This document shows positions 24,421-32,147 of a DNA stretch of 38,356 nucleotides, in pieces. The stretch covers positions 1-38,356 of the forward strand of contig JANJUF010000079.1 of NCBI GenBank assembly GCA_024710705.1. The letters are read 5' to 3'. This DNA comes from Gemmatimonadaceae bacterium (GTDB lineage: Bacteria > Gemmatimonadota > Gemmatimonadetes > Gemmatimonadales > Gemmatimonadaceae). Under the pieces are notes generated by a model. It had not been told where the DNA came from. It saw only the letters and a program-made list of their open reading frames with translations, and did no database searches. How positions within the stretch are numbered: the first letter of the stretch is position 1; each line of letters begins with the position of its first letter. The position numbers and the translations under genes were made by a program.

Positions 24421-25374
24421 ATGCCGAGCATCCTCCCCAGCGCTGCTGAAGTCCGCGAGGCCCACGCGCGGATCGCAACGCTGGTGCGCCGCACGCCGCT
24501 GCGGCTCTCGCCCGCGTTGACCGCGCTCGCGGGTGGCGAGGTGTACTTGAAGCTCGAGTGCCTGCAGGACGGCGGCTCGTTCAAGCTCCGCGGCGCACTT
24601 CACGCCCTGCTTGCGCTCAGCCCCCACGAACGCGCCGCCGGCGTCGTGGCCTCCTCGGCCGGTAACCACGGCATCGGCATCGCCATCGCAGCGCAGCGGC
24701 TCGGAGTCCGCGCCACTGTGTTCGTGCCGTCAGCCGCGCCGGACGTGAAACGCGAGAAGATCGCCGGCTACGGCGCCGCCATCGATGCCTCGCAGCCGTC
24801 GTACGACGACGCCGAGGACGCCGCGCGGGCCTTCGCCCGGCGGACCGGCGCGACCTTCGTGAGCCCCTGCACCGGGCGCGCGCTGCTCGCTGGCGCCGGC
24901 ACCGTCGCCCTCGAGATGTTCGAGGATCTCCCCAGCCTGCGTACGCTCGTCGTCTGCGTGGGCGGGGGCGGCCTGGTGGGGGGCATCGGCGGTTTCGTGC
25001 GCGATGCCGCCGCCGGCGCGCGCATCCTCGGCGCGCAGAGCGTGCGCACCAATGCCATGGCCCTCGCGCTGCAGCAGGGCCGCGCCGTGGACATCCCCGA
25101 CCTGCCCACCCTCGCCGACGGGCTCGCCGGCCGCGTGGACGATGAGATGTACCGCCAGGGCAAGGCTGCGCTCGACGCCATCGTCACCGTGGAGGAGGAC
25201 GACATCGCCGAGGCCATGCGCTGGCTGCGCGATGTCGAGGGCCTGACCGTCGAGGGCTCCGGCGCGGTCGGCGTCGCCGCCATTCGCTCCGGAGCCCTCA
25301 AGCTGCAAGCCTTCCCCGCCGCCATCACCATCAGCGGCGGGAACGTCGATCCTCAGCGCTTTCCGAACAGGTAG
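24421..25374 (+). CDS. PLP-dependent threonine/serine dehydratase family protein
   Basis: This 317-residue fold-type II PLP enzyme carries the cofactor Lys at 55 in GGSFKLRGA and the phosphate-binding glycine loop GGGGLVGG (181-188). SSAGNHGIGIA (78-88) binds the substrate carboxylate. The C-terminal SGGN (near 308-311) takes the place usual for the pyridine-nitrogen contact in serine racemase and threonine dehydratase. It lacks a C-terminal ACT regulatory domain, so it fits the catabolic or serine-racemase-like group rather than the biosynthetic isoleucine-feedback type. The last 22 bp overlap the 3' end of the convergent barrel-protein gene. Confidence 0.93.
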   Translation: MPSILPSAAEVREAHARIATLVRRTPLRLSPALTALAGGEVYLKLECLQDGGSFKLRGALHALLALSPHERAAGVVASSAGNHGIGIAIAAQRLGVRATVFVPSAAPDVKREKIAGYGAAIDASQPSYDDAEDAARAFARRTGATFVSPCTGRALLAGAGTVALEMFEDLPSLRTLVVCVGGGGLVGGIGGFVRDAAAGARILGAQSVRTNAMALALQQGRAVDIPDLPTLADGLAGRVDDEMYRQGKAALDAIVTVEEDDIAEAMRWLRDVEGLTVEGSGAVGVAAIRSGALKLQAFPAAITISGGNVDPQRFPNR

Positions 25375-25970
25375 CTGAGCGAGATGCCCACGGCGCTGGC
25401 GTCGTAGTCGTTGCCGAACTCATCCGTGTAGGTCATCGCCGTGTACGTCAGCGCCGCCCAGCGCCAGCCGAGCTCGAGCGTGGCGCCGGTGGCCGGATCG
25501 AACTTCAGGTTCGGTCCTAGCCCATCGAAGTCGAGATTGATGTTCGCATGATGCGAGACGCCCGCCCCCACGCGCCAATCGTCGTTCAGCGACCAGCTCG
25601 CCACACCCTCGATCGGGAAGCGCGTGAACATCACGTTCACGTTGTCGGCCGCCGAGGTGGAGAACTTCCAGCCGAGCGTGCCACGGAGGCCGAGGCGCGG
25701 CACCGGGCGGTACTCGGCGCCGAAGGAGAAGGTGCCGCCATTGCCGGCGGTCAGCGACTGGCGGCTGCCGTCGGTGAAGACCACGTCGGCGACTTCCTCG
25801 CCGCCGAATTCGAAGGTGGCATCGAGCACCCAGCCGAACTTGTGTGGAGCGACGGGCGATGCAGCGGGCGCCTGTGCGCCGAGGGTGGGGAGCGAGAGAG
25901 CGAGGGCGGCGACGGCCGCGAGAACGGAGCGCACGGAGAAATCGGGGCTGAGGGTGGACCAACGGGGCAT
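25353..25970 (-). CDS. Small outer-membrane beta-barrel protein, unknown function
   Basis: This 205-residue secreted protein has a Sec signal peptide (MPRWSTLSPDFSVRSVLAAVAALALSLPTLGAQA) with cleavage near GAQA. The mature part alternates polar and aromatic/hydrophobic residues in strand-like stretches (FGWVLDATFEFGG, FSFGAEYRPVPRLGLRGTLGWKF, WRVGAGVSHHANINLDF, ATLELGWRWAALTYTAMTY). It ends with a strand SAVGISLSYLF followed by GKR, as in eight-stranded outer-membrane barrels of the OmpW/OmpA-like kind. No binding motif is visible. I chose ATG 25970, which starts the signal peptide more closely than the ATG at 26006. Confidence 0.78.
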   Translation of the reverse strand: MPRWSTLSPDFSVRSVLAAVAALALSLPTLGAQAPAASPVAPHKFGWVLDATFEFGGEEVADVVFTDGSRQSLTAGNGGTFSFGAEYRPVPRLGLRGTLGWKFSTSAADNVNVMFTRFPIEGVASWSLNDDWRVGAGVSHHANINLDFDGLGPNLKFDPATGATLELGWRWAALTYTAMTYTDEFGNDYDASAVGISLSYLFGKR

Positions 25971-25998
25971 GGACGATATTCGAGAGGCCTGCCGGTCC

Positions 25999-26026
25999 AC
26001 AAGCACCCCTCCCCCTCGGTGCTTGT
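25999..26026. promoter_or_regulatory. Perfect 9-bp inverted repeat between barrel-protein and RNase Z genes
   Basis: ACAAGCACC (25999-26007) and GGTGCTTGT (26018-26026) pair perfectly around a 10-nt C-rich spacer, in the divergent gap. Symmetry and position suit an operator or a leader hairpin. It supports the view that RNase Z begins downstream of it rather than at the ATG at 25969. Confidence 0.35.
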
Positions 26027-26064
26027 ATCTTTCCGGCTTCCCCTTCGACCCTCACCCTCCGTTC

Positions 26065-27009
26065 TTGTCCCTCGCGCTTCGCTTCCTCGGCACCTCCGCT
26101 TCCCGCCCGACCGTCGAGCGGGGGCTCTCGTCCATCGCGCTCGTACGCGAGGGCGAGACGCTGATGTTCGATTGCGGCGAAGGCACCCAGCGGCAGATGA
26201 TGCGCTGGGGCGTGGGCTTCACGCTTGAGGACATCTTCTTCACGCACTTCCACACCGACCACTTCCTCGGCGTGTTGGGCCTGCTGAAGACGCTGTCGCT
26301 CCAGGTGCGTGAGACCCCGCTCCGCATCTGGGGGCCCAAGGGCGCGCAGGCCCTGTTCAAGCGCGCCGAAGGACTGGGCACCGAGAAGCTCACCTTCCCC
26401 CTGACCGTGGCTGACCTGGAGTCGGGTGCGGTGCTGCGCCGCAAAGGCTACGAGATCCGCGCATTCGAGGTGGAGCACCGCAAAGGCGCCGCACTGGGCT
26501 TCGCGCTGGTGGAGGACATCCGCCGCGGCCGCTTCGATCCCGACCACGCGCGGGCGCTGGGCATTCCCGAAGGGCCGCTGTGGGGCAAAATCCACAAGGG
26601 CGAGGCTGTGACGCTGGAGAGCGGGCGCGTGGTCACGCCTGAGGAACTGGTGGGGCCTGAACGCCCGGGGCGGCGCGTGGTGATCACGGGCGACACGCGG
26701 CCCTGCGCGGCGACCATCGAGCACGCGGTGGGGGCCGACCTGCTGGTGCACGAGGCCACCTTCGGCGACGAAGAAGCCGCGCGGGCCGCCGAGACAATGC
26801 ACTCCACCGCGCGCGAGGCGGCCACGGTGGCGAAGATGGCCGGCGTGAAGCGGCTCGTGCTCACGCACTTTTCGGCCCGATACTCGCGCGATCCCAGTGA
26901 CCTGGGGCGCGAGGCGCGGGAAGTGTTCGAGGGCGAACTCATCATGGCGAAGGATGGGATGGAGCTCGAGGTGCCCTACCCGGATGCGGAGTCCCCGGCC
27001 ATCGCCTGA
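26065..27009 (+). CDS. rnz: Ribonuclease Z (tRNA 3' endonuclease)
   Basis: This 314-residue metallo-beta-lactamase-fold enzyme cuts the 3' trailer from tRNA precursors. LRFLGTSASRPTVERGLSSI is the usual N-terminus, and the zinc motif HFHTDH (61-66) follows. Further ligands are in VITGDTRP (Asp) and LVLTHFSARY (His). Since neither tRNA in this window encodes CCA, 3' trimming by RNase Z is directly relevant. I set the start at TTG 26065 because RNase Z proteins begin right before the LRFLGT strand. ATG 25969 would add 32 residues without family match and would almost coincide with the divergent gene start. The start is less certain than the identity. Confidence 0.93.
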   Translation: MSLALRFLGTSASRPTVERGLSSIALVREGETLMFDCGEGTQRQMMRWGVGFTLEDIFFTHFHTDHFLGVLGLLKTLSLQVRETPLRIWGPKGAQALFKRAEGLGTEKLTFPLTVADLESGAVLRRKGYEIRAFEVEHRKGAALGFALVEDIRRGRFDPDHARALGIPEGPLWGKIHKGEAVTLESGRVVTPEELVGPERPGRRVVITGDTRPCAATIEHAVGADLLVHEATFGDEEAARAAETMHSTAREAATVAKMAGVKRLVLTHFSARYSRDPSDLGREAREVFEGELIMAKDGMELEVPYPDAESPAIA

Positions 27010-27048
27010 CTGGGTTGCGCGGCTGTGCGCCGCTGGCGAGCGTCAGGA

Positions 27049-27837
27049 ATGGCACGCCCGCGCACCATCCGGAGACTCACGGCGCTCGCGCTGGCCGCGC
27101 TGGTGCCCCTGGCGGCCGCGCCACGGTCCGTCGAGGCGCAGCAGATCGTCGGCTCGGTGACGGAGCGCGGCGGCGCGGCGCTCCGCGACGTCGTCGTACG
27201 CGTCACGCCAGCCGACCGCACCACACGCACCGATGCGGCCGGTGAGTTCCGGATCGCCGATATCGCCCCCGGCGCCTACCAGGTCGTCGTCTCGAAGATC
27301 GGCTTCCGGCCCGACACCGCCGAGGTGAACGTGCGTAACGGTCAATCCACGCGCGTCGAGCTGTCCCTCGAACGTCTCAGCATCCTCGACCCCTTCGTGG
27401 TGAACGCCATGCGCGCCCTTCTTCCCCGCGTGGTGGACCGCGAGGAGCGCGGGCTCGGCGAGGTCATGTACGCGCAGGAGATCGCGCAGATGCAGCGCTA
27501 CGACCTCACGGATCTTGTGCGGGGGTCAGGACGATTGGCACTGGTCGCCGGCCCGTCGCCGCTGCTCATCGTGGATGGCCGCGTGATGCCAGACCGTCCC
27601 TGGCGCTGGCACCTGCCCTCTTCGCCGATGAGCCACCTCGTGCCGCGTCCCGAGGAGATCGCCGCTGTGGAGGTGCACCGCGGATTCGCCGGCATGCGCG
27701 AAACGGATATCTGGTTCACGCCGCAGCTGAACTACTCCACCACACGCCGGATCATCTTCGTGTGGACCAAGCACTATCTCGAACTCGAGGAGCGGCGTCG
27801 CGCCGAGGCGGAAGCGCGCCGGCAGCGCAGTCCCTAG
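27049..27837 (+). CDS. Secreted carboxypeptidase-regulatory-like protein with plug-like C-terminal domain
   Basis: This 262-residue protein has a Sec signal peptide ending near VEAQQ. Residues about 38-115 form a carboxypeptidase-regulatory-like beta-sandwich (IVGSVTERGGAALRDVVVRV, TRTDAAGEFRIADIAPGAYQVVVSKIGFRPDTAEV). Residues about 160-240 resemble the plug of TonB-dependent receptors: PLLIVDGRVM, then PRPEEIAAVEVHRG, where a surface receptor would read EIESIEVLRG. There is no beta-barrel after it. Such barrel-less proteins are frequent in Gemmatimonadota and their job is unknown. ATG 27049 was chosen; a TCAGGA ribosome-site-like sequence lies just before it. It ends with a charged helix and overlaps the convergent DUF2203 gene by four bases. 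Confidence 0.8.
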   Translation: MARPRTIRRLTALALAALVPLAAAPRSVEAQQIVGSVTERGGAALRDVVVRVTPADRTTRTDAAGEFRIADIAPGAYQVVVSKIGFRPDTAEVNVRNGQSTRVELSLERLSILDPFVVNAMRALLPRVVDREERGLGEVMYAQEIAQMQRYDLTDLVRGSGRLALVAGPSPLLIVDGRVMPDRPWRWHLPSSPMSHLVPRPEEIAAVEVHRGFAGMRETDIWFTPQLNYSTTRRIIFVWTKHYLELEERRRAEAEARRQRSP

Positions 27838-28226
27838 ATCGCCTGCCGCCCCGCGAACCCTTCATCGCGGTGATGCCAGTGCGCCACGCTCGCTTCCCCG
27901 CGCATCCAGCACCAGTACACCGGCTCCCCGTCTCGCTCGCCCGGGAAATCGATCAGCCCCTGCTCCAGGCTCTTGCACTCCACGCCGAGCGAGCTGAGCT
28001 CGGCCAGGAACCCCTGCACCTCGCGCGCCGCCTGCTGCACCTCGCGCGCCAGCAGCTCCGCCTCGGCGTCAGGATGCGCCGGCGTGCTGCGCAGCGACGC
28101 GAGTTCGAAGCGCTCCACGAGCTCGGTCCACTTGCGATGCTGCAGCACGAGATCGTCGGTGATGCGCCGGACGAGCGGCAGCGCCTTGTTGGCCTTTTCG
28201 GGGGTCCAGAGTTCGGTCTCGAGCAT
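27834..28226 (-). CDS. DUF2203 family protein
   Basis: This 130-residue cytosolic protein has the DUF2203 pattern: LWTPEKANKALPLVRRITDDLV at the start, an amphipathic helical middle (about 30-85), then the conserved ECKSLEQGLIDFPGERDGEPVYWCWMRGEASVAHWHHRDEGFAGRQ segment. The aromatic/His-rich end is the best conserved part of the family. No function is known for it. I chose ATG 28226 because it begins right before the conserved segment; the upstream gene on the same strand reads 158 bp into this gene in another frame. Confidence 0.9.
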   Translation of the reverse strand: MLETELWTPEKANKALPLVRRITDDLVLQHRKWTELVERFELASLRSTPAHPDAEAELLAREVQQAAREVQGFLAELSSLGVECKSLEQGLIDFPGERDGEPVYWCWMRGEASVAHWHHRDEGFAGRQAI

Positions 28227-29397
28227 GGGACACGGGGAAGTCGGTGGGAACGGCCCGCGGCGCACGCCGCGGACGCGACGCCACGCGGGTTTGGTCGCTG
28301 TAGAGCGAGGCCTCGTCGAAGGCCCGCACGAGTGCCTCGCGCGTGCCGGGGGCCATCAGGGAATCATCCAGCCACATCACGCGGGAGACGGGCGCCGGCA
28401 CGAAGCCGAGGCGCCACTCCTGCCCGCCGGCGTCGCGCAGGGCGAAGGCCAGCCGGGGCGCCGGCCCCTCGGCCGGGCGCGCCACGATGGAGTACTCGGC
28501 CCGCGGCCACACCAGCGCAGCTGCTTCCTGCGCCTCGGGGTAGTCACCCATCACACCCTCCCACCACGGGGGCGTGTCCACCGCAATGGGGAAGAGCGAT
28601 TGCGCGGGCGCGGCCACCGGCGCGCCGCTCTGCGCCAGCGTGAAGCGCACCCGCGGCTGGCGGTCGATCGCCACCAGCCCGAAGCTCCGCGCGTCGAACG
28701 CGAGCTGCGCGAACTCGGCGCGGATCTCCCCGGCGTCGTGCAGTTCCGCGGAGGCCGCGAGCACCGAGTCGCGCACTTCCCGCCACTGCCGCTGCCCATC
28801 GGCGATGATCGCCCGCGCTTGCGTGCGGCCAAACAACGCGTCGAGCGTGGAGGGCACGCCCGTGCGCAGGTCGAGCACGCCGTGCCGCAGGCCGTGCGCC
28901 GACGGGCGCCCGATGATCTCCACGTCGGTGCGGTACTCGTAGCTCACCCAGGGTCCCATCACGTCGAGCACGAGGATCTCGGCGCTGCCGATCGTGCGCG
29001 GGGTCTCGCTGCCCTGCTCCGTGGCGGCGAGCGGCTGCTCGTCGGGGTTGGCCGCCGCGTACGAGCGCGCGAGCAGCCGCATGAGGGTATCGGCGAAGAG
29101 CTGCACCGAGTCGCCGGTGATGAGGTCGCGCTTGAAGAGGCGCTGGCCCACGTATACCGCGTCGTAGAACGAGTGGTCGTCGTCCTCCACGTAGAGCTCG
29201 GCGATGCGTCCGCCCACCAGGGCGAGGGCCATCGGCGCGCCACGCACGCGGATGCCGTCGGCCTCGGAGCGGATCCAGAACACCGAATCGCCGGCGGCCA
29301 CCAGGAAGTCGGCCGCCGGCGCCGGCGGGGGCGCCTCCACGCGCTCGCAGGCCACGGCCAGCGCGGCAAGGCTGAGGAGCGTGAGGGCGCGGCGCAT
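28069..29397 (-). CDS. Large lipoprotein, RsiV/DUF3298-like domain possible, with odd C-terminal extension
   Basis: This is a 442-residue lipoprotein with signal MRRALTLLSLAALAVAC (lipidated Cys at 17). The body (about 25-385) alternates strands and helices: FLVAAGDSVFWIRSEADGIRVRG, WVSYEYRTDVEIIGRPSAHGLRHGVLDLRTGVPSTLDALFG. That last segment is like the gLRHgvyDLrTG turn found in DUF3298-type periplasmic proteins, a weak resemblance. Up to about residue 390 the sequence looks natural; the last 50 residues are Arg/Ala-rich and coincide with the 5' part of the DUF2203 gene in another frame. Either the natural stop was lost or there is a frameshift near 28230. Function unknown. Confidence 0.72.
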   Translation of the reverse strand: MRRALTLLSLAALAVACERVEAPPPAPAADFLVAAGDSVFWIRSEADGIRVRGAPMALALVGGRIAELYVEDDDHSFYDAVYVGQRLFKRDLITGDSVQLFADTLMRLLARSYAAANPDEQPLAATEQGSETPRTIGSAEILVLDVMGPWVSYEYRTDVEIIGRPSAHGLRHGVLDLRTGVPSTLDALFGRTQARAIIADGQRQWREVRDSVLAASAELHDAGEIRAEFAQLAFDARSFGLVAIDRQPRVRFTLAQSGAPVAAPAQSLFPIAVDTPPWWEGVMGDYPEAQEAAALVWPRAEYSIVARPAEGPAPRLAFALRDAGGQEWRLGFVPAPVSRVMWLDDSLMAPGTREALVRAFDEASLYSDQTRVASRPRRAPRAVPTDFPVSHARDRTLDPRKGQQGAAARPAHHRRSRAAASQVDRARGALRTRVAAQHAGAS

Positions 29398-29413
29398 GCC
29401 CGGAATATAGCCG

Positions 29414-30622
29414 CTAGCGCCGCGCCACCTCAGCCACGCCTTCGAGCAGGCGATCGATCTCGTCCATCACCGTGTAGCAGGCCGCGCCCACACGCACGAG
29501 GCCCGTGTCGCCGTGGCCGAGCCGGCGCACGATCGTTGACGCGTAGAAGTCGCCGTTGCTGACGAACACCGCCTTCTCGGCCAGCGCCCGCGCCACCTGC
29601 TCGCTTGGGATGCCATCCACCGTGAAGCTCACCGTGGGCGTGCGCGGCCGGTCGGGGCCCGGACCGTAGCGCGTGACTCCGGAGATGGCGCCCAATCCGT
29701 CCCAGAGGCGGCGGACGAGCAGCGTTCCGTCTTCGTGCAGTGCGTGGAATGCCGACACCAGTCGTTCGCGCCGCGTGAACCCTTGGCCCAGCGACGCAAG
29801 GAAGTCCACCGCCGCGCCGGCCCCGACGATGCCTTCGTGATTCTGCGTGCCCGTCTCCAGCCGGTCCGGGGCATTGTTCGGCGCCGGTTCCAACTTGGGC
29901 ACGTCGAGCGCGCCGATCAGCGCTTCCTTGCCGTAGATGATGCCCACGTGCGGGCCGTAGAACTTGTAGGCCGAGCAGCCGAGGAAGTCGCAGTTCATGG
30001 CGCGCACGTCCACGAGGTTGTGCGGGGCGTAGTGCACGGCATCCACGAAGACCAGCGCGCCCACGTGATGGGCGAGGTGCGCGGCCTCGGCGACGTCGGT
30101 GACCGTGCCAAGCGCGTTCGAACCCGCCCCGATGGCGAGCAAGCGCGTCCGCGGGCCGATGGCGGCGCGCAGGGAATCCCAGCGCAGCTCGCCCTTGGCG
30201 GCATCCACGTCCACGTGCTTGAGGACGATGCCGCGCTCCCGCTCCAGCGCGCGCCAGGGCGCCACATTGGCGTGGTGGTCGAGGTCGGTGACGACGACTT
30301 CATCGCCCGGCCCCCAGTTGCGGCCCAGGGCACGCGCCAGGTGGAAGGTACCCGTCGTCATGTTGTTGGCGAAGGCGATCTCCCGCGGCGACGCGTTCAG
30401 GAAATCGGCCAGCGCCTGGCGGGCCTCGAGCAGCATCGCGTCCGTCTCGAGGCTGGTCGGAAACACCCAATGCGTGTTGGCATTGTGGTGCAGGAGGTAG
30501 TTCGACATCGCCTCCACCACTTGGCGCGGCACCTGCGTGCCGCCCGGCCCGTCGAAGTAGGCGACGGGAAGGCCGTTATGGGTGCGGGCGAGTGCGGGAA
30601 AGTGCGGGCGGGCGGAGAGCAT
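29414..30622 (-). CDS. Cysteine desulfurase-like class V aminotransferase
   Basis: This 402-residue fold-type I PLP enzyme has its cofactor Lys at 220 in GCSAYKFYGPHVG, Asp194/His197 in VDAVHY contacting the pyridine ring, and His117 in LDHHANV stacking over it. The overall match is to the cysteine-desulfurase-like branch (TIGR01976 type). The catalytic Cys loop (RxGHHC in SufS/CsdA) is replaced: the region VFVSNGDFYASTIVRRLG has no Cys at that place, so sulfur transfer is doubtful. It may act on other amino-acid-like substrates. ATG 30622 was preferred over TTG 30670. The gene is not near suf or isc genes. Confidence 0.88.
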   Translation of the reverse strand: MLSARPHFPALARTHNGLPVAYFDGPGGTQVPRQVVEAMSNYLLHHNANTHWVFPTSLETDAMLLEARQALADFLNASPREIAFANNMTTGTFHLARALGRNWGPGDEVVVTDLDHHANVAPWRALERERGIVLKHVDVDAAKGELRWDSLRAAIGPRTRLLAIGAGSNALGTVTDVAEAAHLAHHVGALVFVDAVHYAPHNLVDVRAMNCDFLGCSAYKFYGPHVGIIYGKEALIGALDVPKLEPAPNNAPDRLETGTQNHEGIVGAGAAVDFLASLGQGFTRRERLVSAFHALHEDGTLLVRRLWDGLGAISGVTRYGPGPDRPRTPTVSFTVDGIPSEQVARALAEKAVFVSNGDFYASTIVRRLGHGDTGLVRVGAACYTVMDEIDRLLEGVAEVARR

Positions 30623-30733
30623 GCGCTGGGGAAAGGCGGGAGGCGTTCGGCGCACGGTGGGAGGAGTCAACCACGTGTACGCATGGAGAACGGCCGAACG
30701 TTGGGCGAAATCTCACTTGTCGCGAGGGAGCGC

Positions 30734-31612
30734 TCAACGCTCGGCGCGCGCGGCGAGCCACTTCACAATTTCCACGTGGTCCGAGTCTTCGCCGAGTGCG
30801 GCGCGGGCTTCGTGGTAGAGCTGCGACGCGAGGTCGAGCATGGGCGCGTCGATGCCCTGCGCGCGGGCGATCTGCGCCGCGATGCCGACGTCCTTGTCGA
30901 GCAGGGCGAGTCGGAAGGTGCGCGGATACGCCTTGGTGATGACGCGTTCGGGGAAGAGGTTCATGCTCGCGTTGGAGCGGCCGCTGGAGGCGTTGATGAC
31001 GTCGAGGGCGATGGCGGGGTCCACACCCATGCGCTCGAGCGCGAGGAGTCCCTCGGCGGTGCCGATGATGTGCTGCGCGAGGAGGGCGTTGTTGACTGCT
31101 TTCACCGCATGGCCCGCACCCACGGCACCGCAGTGGACGATGCGCTTGCCGAAGGCTTCGAGTACGAGGCGGACACGCTCCAGGAGGGTAGCGTCGCCGC
31201 CGACCATCACGGTGAGGGTGCCGGCTTCGGCGCCGGCCACGCCGCCGGAGACTGGGGCGTCGAGGAAGCCGATGCCTCGCTCGGCGAGGCGGGCGGCGAT
31301 GCGTTGCGAGGTGGCGGGGTCGCCGGAGGTGCAGTCCACGAGCATCGTGCCCGCGCGCATCGTGGCGAGGAGACCGGTGGGGCCGTCAAGGAGCTGCTCC
31401 ACGTCGGCCGAGACGGGGAAGCAGGTGATGACGAGGTCGGCGTCTCGGACGGCGTCGGCGGGGTTGCTGGCGTGTCGGGCGGCGTGCTGACTCGCGAAGG
31501 CCGCTGCTTTCGAGGCGGTGCGGTTCCAGACCGTGAGCGAAAATGGGGGGCGGGCGAGGTGGCGTGCCATGGGCAGGCCGATGGCGCCGAGGCCGAGGAA
31601 GGAGACGTGCAT
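30734..31612 (-). CDS. NAD(P)-dependent beta-hydroxyacid dehydrogenase
   Basis: This 292-residue member of the 3-hydroxyisobutyrate dehydrogenase family has the Rossmann motif GLGAIG (7-12), the substrate-binding DAPVSGGVAGAEAGTL starting at residue 118, and the catalytic Lys171 in GHAVKAVNN. Substrates in the family include 3-hydroxyisobutyrate, tartronate semialdehyde and glyoxylate/succinic semialdehyde; which applies here cannot be told. The fourth Rossmann-fold strand lacks the Arg pair typical of strict NADPH use (TVWNRT has one Arg). ATG 31612 was chosen to begin MHVSFLGLG. It is divergent from the small HMA-like gene, with 73 bp between. Confidence 0.92.
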   Translation of the reverse strand: MHVSFLGLGAIGLPMARHLARPPFSLTVWNRTASKAAAFASQHAARHASNPADAVRDADLVITCFPVSADVEQLLDGPTGLLATMRAGTMLVDCTSGDPATSQRIAARLAERGIGFLDAPVSGGVAGAEAGTLTVMVGGDATLLERVRLVLEAFGKRIVHCGAVGAGHAVKAVNNALLAQHIIGTAEGLLALERMGVDPAIALDVINASSGRSNASMNLFPERVITKAYPRTFRLALLDKDVGIAAQIARAQGIDAPMLDLASQLYHEARAALGEDSDHVEIVKWLAARAER

Positions 31613-31685
31613 GGTGAAAAGGGTGGGGACGGAGGATGTCCCTGATAATGCCACGACTCGACCAGCCCCGGATAGATTCTGAAGC

Positions 31686-31934
31686 ATGCGCTTTGAACTC
31701 ACCATCGACGGCATGCTCGCCGTACACGCCAAGCACGCGGTCTTCAGCGCCCTTGGGGCGGTCGAGGGGCTCGTGCGCGCCGAGGTGGAGTTGGGACGCG
31801 CCGAAGTGGAGTTCAACTCGGACGCGGCGGGAACTGCGGAGGCGCGCGAGGCGGCGCTGCGAAATGCCGTCGCAGCAGCCGGCTACGATGTGGTCGGCCT
31901 GCGCATCCTGCCGCGGACACTTCCGACCCTCTAG
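31686..31934 (+). CDS. HMA-fold (heavy-metal-associated) protein without metal-binding cysteines
   Basis: This 82-residue protein fits the ferredoxin-like HMA fold: strand RFELTIDGM, helix LAVHAKHAVFSALGAV, strand EGLVRAEVELGRAEVEF, helix TAEAREAALRNAVAAAGYDVV. In true metal chaperones the loop reads GMxCxxC; here it is Gly9-Met10-Leu-Ala12-Val-His-Ala15, so both metal-binding Cys are Ala. His14 and His17 are nearby but do not give the usual site. It may be a decayed or repurposed chaperone domain. It is short but has good coding character and a clear ATG start. No copper ATPase gene is adjacent. Confidence 0.75.
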   Translation: MRFELTIDGMLAVHAKHAVFSALGAVEGLVRAEVELGRAEVEFNSDAAGTAEAREAALRNAVAAAGYDVVGLRILPRTLPTL

Positions 31935-32098
31935 AAGAAAGAACGAGCGGACAGCGGGTCGGCCGGCCCCCCACCAGCACCGGCCTGCACCCAACTGCCG
32001 CTCGATCCTTCGGTCCAGCGTTCCTTCGGTACGGTCCCACCCTTCATCCCTTCTGACACGCCCTACGCCCGAAGGGTTTCCTCGGTTTCAGCCCGGGG

Positions 32099-32110
32099 TC
32101 CGGGCCCGGA
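32099..32110. repeat. 12-bp perfect palindrome downstream of DUF5916 gene
   Basis: TCCGGGCCCGGA lies 38 bp after the stop of the minus-strand DUF5916 gene, in a 213-bp gap between convergent genes. A T6 run on the minus strand (32121-32126) comes before rather than after it, so it does not make a normal intrinsic terminator in that direction. Nothing else is recognised in the gap. Confidence 0.35.
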
Positions 32111-32147
32111 GCCTGGAGCCAAAAAACAGCCCCCCGGCCCCAGCCGA

